A stretch of 64,000 nucleotides of DNA from Leisingera sp. ANG-Vp (GCF_000813725.1 NZ_JWLD01000025.1:26487-90486), one strand, 5' to 3'; shown: positions 43,275 through 52,374, counted from the first letter of the stretch. The notes: a model not told the origin generated them from the letters alone. Made by a program: numbers and translations.

Positions 43275-45260
43275 TTACAGCACCCCGCGGGGAATCGTCT
43301 CGCTCCATTCCTTAGTCAGAACAACTTCCTTGTTTGCCCCTTCATAGGCCGTCACCCGGCGCCAGAGATAGAAGTTCTCGCGGTCGCAGGTCACCTTGTT
43401 CTCGGTGTCGATCGCCACCTGCCAGCCGCCGCGCTCAAACTCGAAATTCCAGTCGCTGGCAAAGGCGGCCGTGGCCGGGTCATCGGGATGCACTTCGTAA
43501 TGCATGGTCACATGGCTGCCTACGCAGATGCCGTGATAGGGATCCACCGCCTTGCCGTAGTCATCCATAGTATCAAGCACCAGCGCGCCATCGTCGCGGG
43601 TCCAAGTCTTGGATGTGCCGCCCGCCGCGCGCAGTTGCTCCGCTTGCAGCACAGGGTAGTCCCGCGGCGCGCCGGGCTGTTGCGGGTCAATCTCGTCGGA
43701 GACCCGGCGTTCCGGCAGCACCAGCGCACAGCTCTCCAGGTGCAGCGTCACCTCCGCCGCCTCCGGCGCAGGCCAGACAATCGGCCAGTACGACGTCGAC
43801 AGCGCCAGCCGCAGCACATGGTCTGGCTTCAGATGATGCGCGCATTCATTGAGCTCGATCTCCGCCTCATAACGCTCCCCCGGCACCAGCTTTTCCGGCG
43901 CCTCAAAGCCGTTACGGCAGGTCAGGTTCAGCGGCCGGAAAGTGATCCGCTGCGACACGCCTTCAGGCGAGACATCGCACAGCCGCGCCACCAGCTGCGC
44001 CACCGGTTTGTCAACGCTGAACGCCACCTTCACACGCGGGCGGCCCAGCAGCTCCAGCGGCTCGGCCAAGGGTGCAGTGTCGAAACAGACCGACAGTTTG
44101 TCATCCTCCGCCTGATCGCCCGCTAGCTCATTGTCAAACCGCATGCCCGGGCAGAAATAGCCGCCCGCCTGGCCCACAGTCGCCGGGCTGCTGACTGCCA
44201 GAGTGCCGCCTGCCGCCGCCTCCGCCAGCACGCCTGCGCCCAGTTGCATCACCCGCTCTTGCACATTGGGCGACGGCCACGCAGCCTCAGCCACCCAGCG
44301 CCCCTGCCGCGGTTTGTTCTGCATGGTGGGGTTGAAATGCTCCTGCATGTAGACGCGGTAGTCCGGCAGGTCTTCGGCTCCGGTCTCCTCGCCTTTCAGC
44401 CACTTGCCGAACCAGGCCAGCACCTCTCCATGAAAATCTGCCGGATCCAGTTTGGCGATATGGGCATAGCGGTGCTCCCAAGGGCCGATCATCGCCTTGG
44501 CCGGCACGGTCAGATTGGCCGCCAGCGCGGGCGGCGCATTCACATAGGCATCCGCCCAGCCGGTGATCGCCAGCACCGGCGCCTGGATTGCCGACCAATC
44601 CTCGCAGACGGAACCATGTTTCCATTGCCCGTCCCGGGTCTGATGCCGCAGCCAGTCGGCTGGCATAAAGGGCATTTCCTCGATCCGCTTGATCCAATCC
44701 TCGCGCCAGTCCGTGCGCAGCTCCGGGTCCGCGGGGCGCGACTGATAGGCAAACATCTGGCTGCCCCAGTTGGCGTTGTCGCTCAGCAGGCAGCCGCCCA
44801 TGTAGTGGATGTCATCGGCATAGCGGTCCACGGTCGAGGCCACGGACACCACCGCCTTCAGCGCCTCAGGCCGCCGGAACGCCAGCTGCAGCCCGTTGAA
44901 GCCGCCCCAGCTGATGCCGATCATGCCGATACTGCCGGTGCACCAGCGCTGAGATGCAATCCAGGCCAGCACCGCCTCGCCGTCGCTCAGCTCCTGTTCA
45001 GAGTATTCATCATCAAACACCCCCTCGCTATCACCGGTGCCCGCGATATCCACCCGCACACAGGCATAGCCTTCAGCCGCGAAAACCGGGTGTGTGGTCT
45101 CATCCCGCGGCGCAGTGCCGTCGCGCTTGCGGTAGGGGAGGTATTCCAGGATCGCCGGAAACGGCCCCTCGCCCTTGGGCATCCACATCCGCGCCGACAG
45201 CTTGCGCCCGTCCGGCAGGGTGATCCAGGTGTTTTCTATGATGGTGAATGCGCCGGGCAT
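43275..45260 (-). CDS. CocE/NonD family alpha/beta hydrolase
   Basis: A 661-residue protein of the X-Pro dipeptidyl-peptidase/CocE family. The nucleophile is in GISWGG (S117), the aspartate in TGWADAYVNAP, and the histidine in GPWEHRYAH. The C-terminal jelly-roll domain spans about residues 345-560. These enzymes cleave amides or esters such as peptides, cocaine-type esters or acyl amino acids; the real substrate is unknown. An AAGGA ribosome-binding site precedes the ATG. It is divergent from an XRE regulator that may control it. Confidence 0.88.
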   Translation of the reverse strand: MPGAFTIIENTWITLPDGRKLSARMWMPKGEGPFPAILEYLPYRKRDGTAPRDETTHPVFAAEGYACVRVDIAGTGDSEGVFDDEYSEQELSDGEAVLAWIASQRWCTGSIGMIGISWGGFNGLQLAFRRPEALKAVVSVASTVDRYADDIHYMGGCLLSDNANWGSQMFAYQSRPADPELRTDWREDWIKRIEEMPFMPADWLRHQTRDGQWKHGSVCEDWSAIQAPVLAITGWADAYVNAPPALAANLTVPAKAMIGPWEHRYAHIAKLDPADFHGEVLAWFGKWLKGEETGAEDLPDYRVYMQEHFNPTMQNKPRQGRWVAEAAWPSPNVQERVMQLGAGVLAEAAAGGTLAVSSPATVGQAGGYFCPGMRFDNELAGDQAEDDKLSVCFDTAPLAEPLELLGRPRVKVAFSVDKPVAQLVARLCDVSPEGVSQRITFRPLNLTCRNGFEAPEKLVPGERYEAEIELNECAHHLKPDHVLRLALSTSYWPIVWPAPEAAEVTLHLESCALVLPERRVSDEIDPQQPGAPRDYPVLQAEQLRAAGGTSKTWTRDDGALVLDTMDDYGKAVDPYHGICVGSHVTMHYEVHPDDPATAAFASDWNFEFERGGWQVAIDTENKVTCDRENFYLWRRVTAYEGANKEVVLTKEWSETIPRGVL

Positions 45261-45404
45261 TTGCTATTCCTTGTCTTGTGGTCCGGGCCGCGCCCCTTGG
45301 GCCCACCTTCTCCAAACTTGCCCCGCATGAAAAGGCAGCACTTGTCCGCAGGTGTAAGCGGATGTACGCAGTCTGGCAGCCAAACCGCGAAGAAGGCCGC
45401 GCCG

Positions 45405-46190
45405 ATGCAAGAAGATTTCGCCCGCAACCTGCGCAGGCTCTGCGCCGAGACCGGCAGCATTGCCCAGGTCTGCCGCGGCATCGGCATCAACCGCCAGCAG
45501 TTCAACCGCTACCTCAACGGCCACGGCCTGCCCTCAGCCCACAACCTGCGCCGCATCGCGCAGTTCTTCGGGCTGGAGGAAGAGCAGCTGTTTGCCCCGC
45601 ACCAGGACTTCCGCCAGGCGCAAAACATGCAACGGGCCGGGATCGCTGCGCCCACCCAGCATTTCGGTGCGCAGTTTGCAGGCCAGGCGCGGCACATGCG
45701 CCGCTTCCTGGGCTTTTATCACGGCTACTACCGCACCCCGACTTGGCCCGGGCATATCATGCGCACCCTGATCCGGCTGCGCGAAGAAGACGGCCATGTG
45801 GTCACCGACACGTTCGAGCGCGCCGCCGCCAGCGACGGCAGCATCCGCCAGCGCGGCCGCTACCGCGGCATGGCGGTGTTCCACAACAACCGGATCTGCA
45901 TGTACGAAAGCCCGCGCCGGGCGCATGGCTTCCTATCCGAAACGGTGCTGATGCCCGCCCATCCGCAGCAGACCTCTTATCTGCAGGGCTTGGTGCTGGG
46001 CATCTCCGCCCGCTCGGACCAGCCGCCTTATGCCGCCCGCACAGTCTGGGTCCGGATCAGCGAACGGGTCACCGCGCGCGAGGCACTGGCCGCCACCGGA
46101 GCCTGCCGCGAAGACAGCCCGCGCCTGGACCCCAAAGTCCGCCGCCTGCTGGGGGAAGAGCTGCCCCTGAGTGTGGATGTGAACGTTTAA
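45405..46190 (+). CDS. XRE-family helix-turn-helix regulator
   Basis: A 261-residue protein. Residues about 4-62 form an XRE helix-turn-helix (NLRRLCAETGSIAQVCRGIGINRQQFNRYLNGHGLPSAHNLRRIAQFFGL). The remaining about 200 residues match no ligand domain I can name; they include a conserved-looking GFYHGYYRTPTWPG stretch. The frame is open for another 1160 bases upstream, over the hydrolase gene, but the ATG at 45405 with AGAAGG upstream starts just before the helix-turn-helix. It is divergent from the CocE-like hydrolase, a possible target. Confidence 0.85.
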   Translation: MQEDFARNLRRLCAETGSIAQVCRGIGINRQQFNRYLNGHGLPSAHNLRRIAQFFGLEEEQLFAPHQDFRQAQNMQRAGIAAPTQHFGAQFAGQARHMRRFLGFYHGYYRTPTWPGHIMRTLIRLREEDGHVVTDTFERAAASDGSIRQRGRYRGMAVFHNNRICMYESPRRAHGFLSETVLMPAHPQQTSYLQGLVLGISARSDQPPYAARTVWVRISERVTAREALAATGACREDSPRLDPKVRRLLGEELPLSVDVNV

Positions 46191-46201
46191 AAACGCCCTC
46201 C

Positions 46202-46221
46202 GCCCGGCTGACAGGCCGGGC
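46202..46221. terminator. Hairpin after XRE gene
   Basis: GCCCGGC-tgacag-GCCGGGC, seven-base perfect arms, eleven bases after the XRE stop. There is no T run. It lies between convergent genes and is a likely terminator. Confidence 0.45.
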
Positions 46222-46310
46222 TGCGACACCCCGCGGGTCTCTGCAGCCCTTGGCGGCCGACTCAAAAGCTGCAGCACTCTTGAACGCTGCACCAGCGACT
46301 GAGTTGCAAA

Positions 46311-47417
46311 CTATTCCCTTGGCAACTTCGGTGCCGATTTCTCCAGCGCCAGTTCAGCCTCCGAGAACTTCCACGGCCCCCGCACCCCCGGCACGCCTTC
46401 CGGTTCAATCTGCATCCCGCGGTGCCTGATCTGCGGATCCTCAAACGCCTGGCCGATGGTGTTGATCGGACCCGCAGGCACCGTCGCCGCCTCCAGCGCC
46501 GCCAGCAGATCGCTTTGCGCCCATCCGGCCAGCACCTCCTCCAGAATTGCGGTCAGCGCCTTGCGGTTGGCGACCCGCAGCTGGTTGGTCTGGAACCGCG
46601 CATCCGCCTTGGCTTCTGCCAGCCCCAGCACATCGCACAGCCGCTGGAATTGCCCGTCATTGCCCACCGCGAGGATCACATGGCCATCGCTGACGGCCAT
46701 CACCTGATAAGGCGCAATGTTGGGATGGTCATTGCCCAGCCGCACCGGGCTGTCGCCGGTCGCCAGATAGTTCATCGCCTGGTTCGCCAAGAGCGCGGTG
46801 GCGCAATCCATCAGCGACATGTCCAGATGCTGGCCGCGGCCGGTGGTGTGGCGCTGCTCCACCGCCGCCAGGATGCCAATGGTGCCATACAGCCCGGTGA
46901 CAATATCGGTGATCGCCACGCCGACCTTTTGCGGCTGGCCGTTCTGCTCGCCGGTGATTGACATCAGCCCCGACATGCCCTGCAGCAGGAAGTCATATCC
47001 CGCCCGCGCCGCATAGGGCCCGTCCTGACCAAAGCCAGTCACCGAGCAATAGATCAACCGCGGATTGATCTGCGCCAGGCTCTCGTAATCCAGCCCGTAT
47101 TTCTTCAGGCCGCCCACTTTGAAATTCTCGATCAGGATGTCGGCGTCCCGGATCAGGTCAATCACCACCTGCTTGCCTTCCTCGGTGCGGAAGTCGGCAG
47201 TGACGCTGTCCTTGCCCCGGTTGGCGGCATAGTAATAGGCGGCGGTCTTGTCGCCCTCGCGTTCAATGAACGGAGGACCCCATTTGCGGGTGTCATCACC
47301 ATCGGGGCTTTCGACCTTGATCACCTCGGCGCCAAGGTCCGCCAGCGACTGACCAATCCAGGGCCCCGCAAGAATACGGGCAAGTTCGACCACTTTCAGG
47401 CCTGCTAGCGGGGTCAT
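46311..47417 (-). CDS. CaiB/BaiF class III CoA-transferase
   Basis: A 368-residue CoA-transferase with the normal domain order. It opens LAGLKVVELARILAGPWIGQSLADLGAEVIKVE and continues with YYYAANRGKDSVTADFRTEEGKQ. The segment TGFGQDGPYAARAGYDFLLQGMSGLMSITGE is the hallmark region with the catalytic aspartate further on. The upstream 23 codons of the frame are excluded because GGAGG lies just before the ATG at 47417. The carboxylic acids involved are unknown; formyl-, carnitine- and succinyl-CoA transferases share this fold. It is monocistronic, next to the sulfatase pseudogene. Confidence 0.92.
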   Translation of the reverse strand: MTPLAGLKVVELARILAGPWIGQSLADLGAEVIKVESPDGDDTRKWGPPFIEREGDKTAAYYYAANRGKDSVTADFRTEEGKQVVIDLIRDADILIENFKVGGLKKYGLDYESLAQINPRLIYCSVTGFGQDGPYAARAGYDFLLQGMSGLMSITGEQNGQPQKVGVAITDIVTGLYGTIGILAAVEQRHTTGRGQHLDMSLMDCATALLANQAMNYLATGDSPVRLGNDHPNIAPYQVMAVSDGHVILAVGNDGQFQRLCDVLGLAEAKADARFQTNQLRVANRKALTAILEEVLAGWAQSDLLAALEAATVPAGPINTIGQAFEDPQIRHRGMQIEPEGVPGVRGPWKFSEAELALEKSAPKLPRE

Positions 47418-47565
47418 GGGCACTCCTCCCTGATGGCGCCAATGTGTCTGCCGGACATGCTTAGCCGCTGACGCAGCCTCCGGCAAGATTTGATCAAATT
47501 ATTCAATTCTCCGCTGAACCATTCCCTCGCATACTCGGCTCAAACCACAGCGGAGCGCGATTCGA

Positions 47566-48350
47566 ATGACCAGCCGGGCCAATGTAATCCTGATCCTCGC
47601 CGACGACATGGGGCTGTTTCAGACCAGCTGGGGCAGTTCGCCAACACGCTGATCCTGTTCCTCAGCGACAACGGCGGCTGCACCGAATTCATGGCCGAGG
47701 ACGGCTGGGCCCAGTTCTACCCGGATGTGACTCAGGACGGCAGGAAGATCACCATGGGCAATGTGCCGGACCTGCGCCCCGGCGATGCGCAGACCTTACA
47801 AAGCTATGACAAACTCTGGGCTAATGTCTCCAACGCGCCGTTCCGCTTGTTCAAGCACTATGTGCATGAGAGCGGCATCTCCACCCCGCTGGTGGCCCAT
47901 TGGCCCAAGGGGTTCAAGGTCCGCCCAACTGCCCATGCCGCCTGCCATATGGTGGACATCCTGTCCACGATCCTTGAGGCCGCCGGGGCGGGGTATCTGA
48001 CAGAACTCGGCGGCCACGAAATCCAGCCGATGCAAGGTGAAAGCCTGCTGCCCCTGCTGCGCGGCAAGGACTGGGAGCGCGAGCAGCCCATATTCTTCGA
48101 ACACGAAGGCAATGCGGCGATGCTGATGGGCCAGTTCAAGCTGGTGCGCCTGCACGGCCAGGACTGGGAGCTTTACGACATGGAGGCCGACCGCACGGAA
48201 CTGAGCAACATTATCAAAGGCGAGGAACGCCGGGCACAGGAGATGATCCGCCAGTATCAGGATTGGGCAGAGAAATCCGGCGTGATGGATTGGGACATCG
48301 CCCTCCCCAAGCTGCTCGCCGCCTGGAACATGTCATCGCTGGAAGGCTGA
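47566..48350 (+). pseudogene. Arylsulfatase pseudogene with internal deletion and frame change
   Basis: The intact sulfatase start is present: ATG at 47566 with GGAG ten bases upstream, reading MTSRANVILILADDMG. After about 16 codons this frame loses similarity and stops near 47652. A different frame then resumes mid-protein (QLGQFANTLILFLSDNGGC, from about 47625) and continues through the conserved sulfatase C-terminus to 48350 (HWPKGFK, DWELYDMEADRTELSN). The stretch between, which should hold the formylglycine CxPSR motif and most metal ligands, is missing, roughly half of the gene. The downstream frame could be read from 47490, but its first 45 codons have no similarity. The protein cannot be an active sulfatase. 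Confidence 0.85.
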
Positions 48351-48356
48351 GCCCTC

Positions 48357-49910
48357 TCATTCAAACCACTGATCCCAGCCCTCTTGGTAATAACCCGCCA
48401 AAGCATGGGACTGCAGGGTGTTGACCTCTGCCTCCACCACCCCGGTGTCCGCGGCAAAGACCTGCGCCGCCTGCCAAACCGCATTGTCCAGAAACTTAAG
48501 ACCGTCCGGCAGCACCAGCTCTCGGGGCTTCAGCGCCTGCGGCGTGGCCATCACAAAGCCCCAATCGCCAAAACTTGGCAGATAGGCATGGTAAGGCCGA
48601 ATCCGCAGCCCCTCGCCCGGCGCATAAGGATTGCGTGCCGCCTCCAGCGTCCGGGCCACCGACCAGAACGCCTGGCGGGCAAACAGCGGCGAGCCGGCTT
48701 GGGTCACCATCACCCCTTGCGCGCTCAGCCGTTCCATCAGCGCGCCATAGAACTGGCGGGTGTAGAGCTTGGAAAGCGCCAGGTTTTTGGGGTCAGGCAA
48801 GTCTGCAATGATCACGTCAAAAACCAGATCAGTACGCTCCACGAACTGCCAGGCATCTATGTTGCGGACCGTCACACGTGAATCCCTCAGCGCCCCGCCG
48901 TTCAGCGCGGACAGCTGCGGATGGTCCCGGAACAGCTCTGTCACCCGCGGATCAAGATCCACCAGCGTGATGCTCTCCACTCCGTCCCAGCGCAGAACTT
49001 CGCGCACCGCCATGCCGTCGCCGCCGCCAAGGATCAGCACATCCTTGCGCCGCGGCGCGGAAGCCATCGCCGGGTGAACCAGACTTTCGTGATAGCGGTG
49101 CTCGTCCAGGGTGTCGAATTGGATCGAGTAATCCAGGAACAGCCGCACCCGGTCTTTGTAACGGGTCACGGTTATCTGCTGATAGGGCGTTGCTTCGCTC
49201 AGGATGATGTCATCCTCGAACAGATCCGCCTCAGCCACCGAAACCAGCCGTTCCGACTGCCACAGCCCCGCAAGCGTCGCGGCAAAAACCACGGCCCAGA
49301 CCGCGACCTGCCCTTTACTCGCCGCGGCCCGGAAGACCCAAAGCGACAGGCCCGCCACCGCCAGGTTCAGCGCCCCGAAACTGAGGCTCGCCGACATCAG
49401 CCCCAGCTGCGGGATGATCAGCAGCGGAAAGGCCACCGAGGCCGCCAGCGCGCCGACATAATCGACGCTCAGCACATTCTCGAAGCGGAACTCGGGTGCG
49501 CCGATCTCTTTCAGCACACGGGCGATCAGCGGGATCTCCATCCCCGACAGCACACCCACCAGGATCAGCAGCCCGTAGAGGGGCACCGAAACGCTCTCCA
49601 TCCAAGCATAGGAAAAGAAGATCGCAGGCGCCATGAAGCCGCCGGCAATGCCTAGGCAGATCTGCGCCCAGATAAAGCCGCTCATGGCTTGGCCGACAAA
49701 GCGCGACAGCCAGGCCCCCAGCCCCATCGCCGAAAGGAACACCCCGATCACCAGCGAGAACTGGCGCACGGAATCGCCCAGCAGATAGCTCGACAGCGTT
49801 GCCGCGATCAGCTCGTAGATCAGGCCCGAGACCGCCACCAGAAAGGTCGCGGCTAGCAGCCAGAGCTCGCGCAGCCGCACGCCCCCCGGGTCAGGGGCAG
49901 CCGCCGTCAT
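48357..49910 (-). CDS. Membrane-anchored polyamine aminopropyltransferase homologue
   Basis: A 517-residue protein: about seven membrane helices in residues 15-215 (SGLIYELIAATLSSYLLGDSVRQFSLVIGVFLSAMGLGAWLS), then a spermidine-synthase-type Rossmann domain. That domain carries ITVTRYKDRVRLFLDYSIQFDTLDEHRYHESLVHPAMA, VLILGGGDGMAVREVLRW (about residue 285) and LVDLDPRV. Canonical SpeE is soluble and about 290 residues, so this is the long membrane-fused form. It would transfer an aminopropyl group from decarboxylated SAM, but no speD is in the window and the acceptor may not be a free polyamine. It is the last gene of a five-gene operon and overlaps the DUF350 gene by four bases. Confidence 0.87.
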   Translation of the reverse strand: MTAAAPDPGGVRLRELWLLAATFLVAVSGLIYELIAATLSSYLLGDSVRQFSLVIGVFLSAMGLGAWLSRFVGQAMSGFIWAQICLGIAGGFMAPAIFFSYAWMESVSVPLYGLLILVGVLSGMEIPLIARVLKEIGAPEFRFENVLSVDYVGALAASVAFPLLIIPQLGLMSASLSFGALNLAVAGLSLWVFRAAASKGQVAVWAVVFAATLAGLWQSERLVSVAEADLFEDDIILSEATPYQQITVTRYKDRVRLFLDYSIQFDTLDEHRYHESLVHPAMASAPRRKDVLILGGGDGMAVREVLRWDGVESITLVDLDPRVTELFRDHPQLSALNGGALRDSRVTVRNIDAWQFVERTDLVFDVIIADLPDPKNLALSKLYTRQFYGALMERLSAQGVMVTQAGSPLFARQAFWSVARTLEAARNPYAPGEGLRIRPYHAYLPSFGDWGFVMATPQALKPRELVLPDGLKFLDNAVWQAAQVFAADTGVVEAEVNTLQSHALAGYYQEGWDQWFE

Positions 49911-50131
49911 GACAGGATGACAGCAGCAATGATGATCGAGATGGACAGGAACAGAAAACCGATCAGCACCGCCAGCGCAACGTTCTGATCCTGCTCGATT
50001 TCCTTCATGATCGGGAACGGCGTCAGCCAGTCGATCACTTTCCAGATCACCCCCATCAGCGCCACGCCGACAAAGGTGTAGAAGACGGTGCTGATCAGCT
50101 CAGCGGCCTGGATGGCAGAGAAATACTCCAT
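49907..50131 (-). CDS. DUF350 family small membrane protein
   Basis: A 74-residue protein with two membrane helices (about residues 10-35 and 50-73) separated by a short charged loop (IMKEIEQDQNVAL). It matches half of the duplicated DUF350 unit (YjfL-like). Function is unknown; the family occurs in operons with membrane-stress and polyamine-like enzymes, as here. It overlaps the aminopropyltransferase gene by four bases and is preceded by the 52-residue membrane peptide. Confidence 0.8.
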   Translation of the reverse strand: MEYFSAIQAAELISTVFYTFVGVALMGVIWKVIDWLTPFPIMKEIEQDQNVALAVLIGFLFLSISIIIAAVILS

Positions 50132-50143
50132 AAGAGCCCCCGG

Positions 50144-50302
50144 TTATTTGACGTTGCCGTTTGAGTAGCGCCCGCCGCTGGCGGCGCGGATGGATGTGTC
50201 CAGGTCACGGCTCTCGCCGCCGTAGCCATGGTACGAGACATAGGTGGCCCCAGCGATCGAAACGCCGGACATGACCAGAAAGATAATGCGGAACAGGTTC
50301 AT
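50144..50302 (-). CDS. 52-residue small membrane or secreted protein in DUF4178/DUF350 operon
   Basis: MNLFRIIFLVMSGVSIAGATYVSYHGYGGE opens a 52-codon gene that fits exactly between its neighbours: its ATG lies three bases after the DUF4178 stop and it ends 12 bases before the DUF350 ATG. It has an N-terminal hydrophobic segment (residues about 4-22) and a polar, glycine- and arginine-containing tail (DTSIRAASGGRYSNGNVK). No family is recognised. The tight spacing, same strand and sensible topology argue that it is expressed. Confidence 0.7.
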   Translation of the reverse strand: MNLFRIIFLVMSGVSIAGATYVSYHGYGGESRDLDTSIRAASGGRYSNGNVK

Positions 50303-50305
50303 GGC

Positions 50306-51628
50306 TCAGTCGTCGTCCTCATCTACCCAGTCGCTGCCGCTCCAGCGCTGTTTGCGGTGCCACCAAAGACGGAACACCGCCTGCGCGCTCAAGGCCCCGA
50401 AAACAGCCGCCAGCAGGAACAGCCAGCGTCCTGTAGACAGCCCGCTTTCCACCGAAACCGTCAGCTCCCCCAGGGCCGGGCGGAATTGACTTGTATCGCT
50501 GCCGGCATAGGTGAAATTCGGGCTCCACAACCCGCTTTCGCCAATCTCGACACTCAGCGTGTAAGTCCCTGCCATTTCAGGCCGGAATGTCAGCGATGCT
50601 TGATTGTCGCCTTCACTCCAAGAGCCATCCTTGTCCCGCCCCTGATAATACTCAACCGTGCGCCCGGCTTGGAACACCGGTTCGTCCTCGGGGTCGGTCA
50701 GCTCAACTTCGACATAAGCCCAGCTGTTCCTGGTGTCCCCTTTCAGATCCAGCCGGGCCAGCCAGCCGGGATCCGTGATTTCAAAAGGCAATTCAACCGG
50801 CATCTGCTCAACTTGGACCACCTGGCGCTTCAACACGGTTTCCCCTCTCGGCGACGACAGGGTGATCCCGATCATCAGACAGAGAAACGCGCAGATTGCA
50901 CTGGCCGTACAGACAAACCAATAATTTGGTCCGGTCTTGAACTGCTGCAGCGGATGCACCGTATAGGGCTTCAGCCCGGTCTTGATGCCGAACCCCGCCT
51001 CCGCATCCTTGACTGGCAGGTATTGCGACAGCCAGGCCTCTCGTTCGCTGCCGGTCTGGGCGAACCCCAGCATCGCGTCATCGGCCAGCGCTGAAACCGT
51101 GGTGGTTTGCTGACCCTTAACGGGGGACCAGGTAAATTCGCCTTCGGCAAAAGTAATCTGGCTGGTTGAGGTATCGTAATACTGGAAGGTCCGGTCATTG
51201 GCATGGACCTTCGGCCGGTATTCCGCACGTTCAACCCAATCGGCAGACATCCACACCGGACGCCGGAACCGGCGGGTGAAAACCAGATGCCGGTCCTCAA
51301 TTGTCAGCCAGGCATAGCCGTGGGTCGGAGAATAAAGCTGGTGATCGACCCAGATCCAGGTGCGTACACCCCAGCGTTCCTCGTGCTGCAGGGTGCCAAT
51401 CACGGTGTACTCCGCGCCGAACAACGTCCCGGTCATGCCGATTTCAAACGGGCTGACCGGGCGCTGGATGTCGTTGAACTTCCGCACAGCGCGGTAGTTG
51501 TCCAGCGCGTCCAGCTCGGTGCCGCAATAGGGGCAGATATGCACCGTCACCCGGCCGCCGCCAAGGATATCCAGCCCGGCCCCGCAGGAGGTGCAGTCAA
51601 CCGCTTTCAGCTCCGCACTCAGGCTCAT
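50306..51628 (-). CDS. DUF4178 protein with zinc ribbon and two membrane helices
   Basis: A 440-residue protein. A zinc ribbon is at the N-terminus (C12, C15, C32, C35). A DUF4178 domain follows (about residues 60-200; YTVIGTLQHEERWGVRTWIWVDHQLYSPTHGYAWLTIEDRHLVF), then a membrane helix (about residues 236-257), a large extracytoplasmic beta-rich part (DKDGSWSEGDNQASLTFRPEMAGTYTLSVE), and a second helix (about 400-422) with a short acidic tail (SDWVDEDDD). Function is unknown. It overlaps the preceding short DUF4178 gene by four bases. Confidence 0.82.
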   Translation of the reverse strand: MSLSAELKAVDCTSCGAGLDILGGGRVTVHICPYCGTELDALDNYRAVRKFNDIQRPVSPFEIGMTGTLFGAEYTVIGTLQHEERWGVRTWIWVDHQLYSPTHGYAWLTIEDRHLVFTRRFRRPVWMSADWVERAEYRPKVHANDRTFQYYDTSTSQITFAEGEFTWSPVKGQQTTTVSALADDAMLGFAQTGSEREAWLSQYLPVKDAEAGFGIKTGLKPYTVHPLQQFKTGPNYWFVCTASAICAFLCLMIGITLSSPRGETVLKRQVVQVEQMPVELPFEITDPGWLARLDLKGDTRNSWAYVEVELTDPEDEPVFQAGRTVEYYQGRDKDGSWSEGDNQASLTFRPEMAGTYTLSVEIGESGLWSPNFTYAGSDTSQFRPALGELTVSVESGLSTGRWLFLLAAVFGALSAQAVFRLWWHRKQRWSGSDWVDEDDD

Positions 51629-52233
51629 GCCAGCACCTCGACCTCGAACGGGTCATACCACTGGCCGCGGTACCATTCCCGGCTGCTGCCCTGGAACTCG
51701 CCTGATAAAAGCGTGCCGTCCTCACCCTGCAGGTTCACGAAGCGGTAGCGCTCGCCAACAATCAGCGCCTGATCGAAGCTGCCGCGCACAGCAACGCATT
51801 CGGCATCATCTTCTTCCGAGACTGTGAACAGCTCGCCTTCGTAATTGAGGGTGCCGCCAAGTTTCAGGTAACCGTCATACTTCGGCCACTCCGGGCGCCG
51901 CAGGACTCGCTGCATCACGATATCGCCCTCGTCCAGCGATACCCAGCAGGGGGAATTGCCGTCATCCAGCGCCCAGAACTCTTCCCAGAAACCGCGGCCG
52001 TAAGAGAACCGCGCATGGCCCAGGATCTGCATCGTCCGGCCGCCCAGCCGGATCGAGCTGCCCAGGCCGAACAGCATCGGCGCCTCATGCATCACCCCCT
52101 GCTCGCCCGCCAGCCGCGCCTGATCATCCTCCAGGAACAAGGTGGTGCCGCAGGACTCGCAGGCGGTCAGCTTGACCGAAGCGGCTGCCGGAGAAACCGG
52201 GCTGGCGCAATTGGGGCAGTGAAAGGTGCTCAT
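51625..52233 (-). CDS. DUF4178 protein with zinc ribbon, soluble
   Basis: A 202-residue protein with a zinc ribbon (C6, C9, C25, C28) and one DUF4178 domain (residues about 50-195; FGLGSSIRLGGRTMQILGHARFSYGRGFWEEFWALDDGNSPCWVSLDEGDIVMQ). The frame extends ten codons upstream, but MSTFHCPNCA at 52233 starts right before the zinc ribbon and I prefer it. It is the first gene of the operon. Function is unknown; the domain occurs with DUF350 and spermidine-synthase homologues, as here. Confidence 0.82.
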   Translation of the reverse strand: MSTFHCPNCASPVSPAAASVKLTACESCGTTLFLEDDQARLAGEQGVMHEAPMLFGLGSSIRLGGRTMQILGHARFSYGRGFWEEFWALDDGNSPCWVSLDEGDIVMQRVLRRPEWPKYDGYLKLGGTLNYEGELFTVSEEDDAECVAVRGSFDQALIVGERYRFVNLQGEDGTLLSGEFQGSSREWYRGQWYDPFEVEVLA

Positions 52234-52374
52234 GCGCCTCAAATTCCCTAAGCGCAGGATCAATTCAAGCGTGAATGTGTTTTGACGGAAACAATTGTCG
52301 GACAGCCCCTCGCTCGGAACCTGTCACACCTCGCCGCTAGCACAAATTCGCCATGGCTCTTTGTGCTGCAACAT

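Noticed and set aside
47490..47624. N-terminal extension of the sulfatase remnant frame
   Set aside because: These 45 codons have no sulfatase similarity; the real start lies in another frame at 47566.
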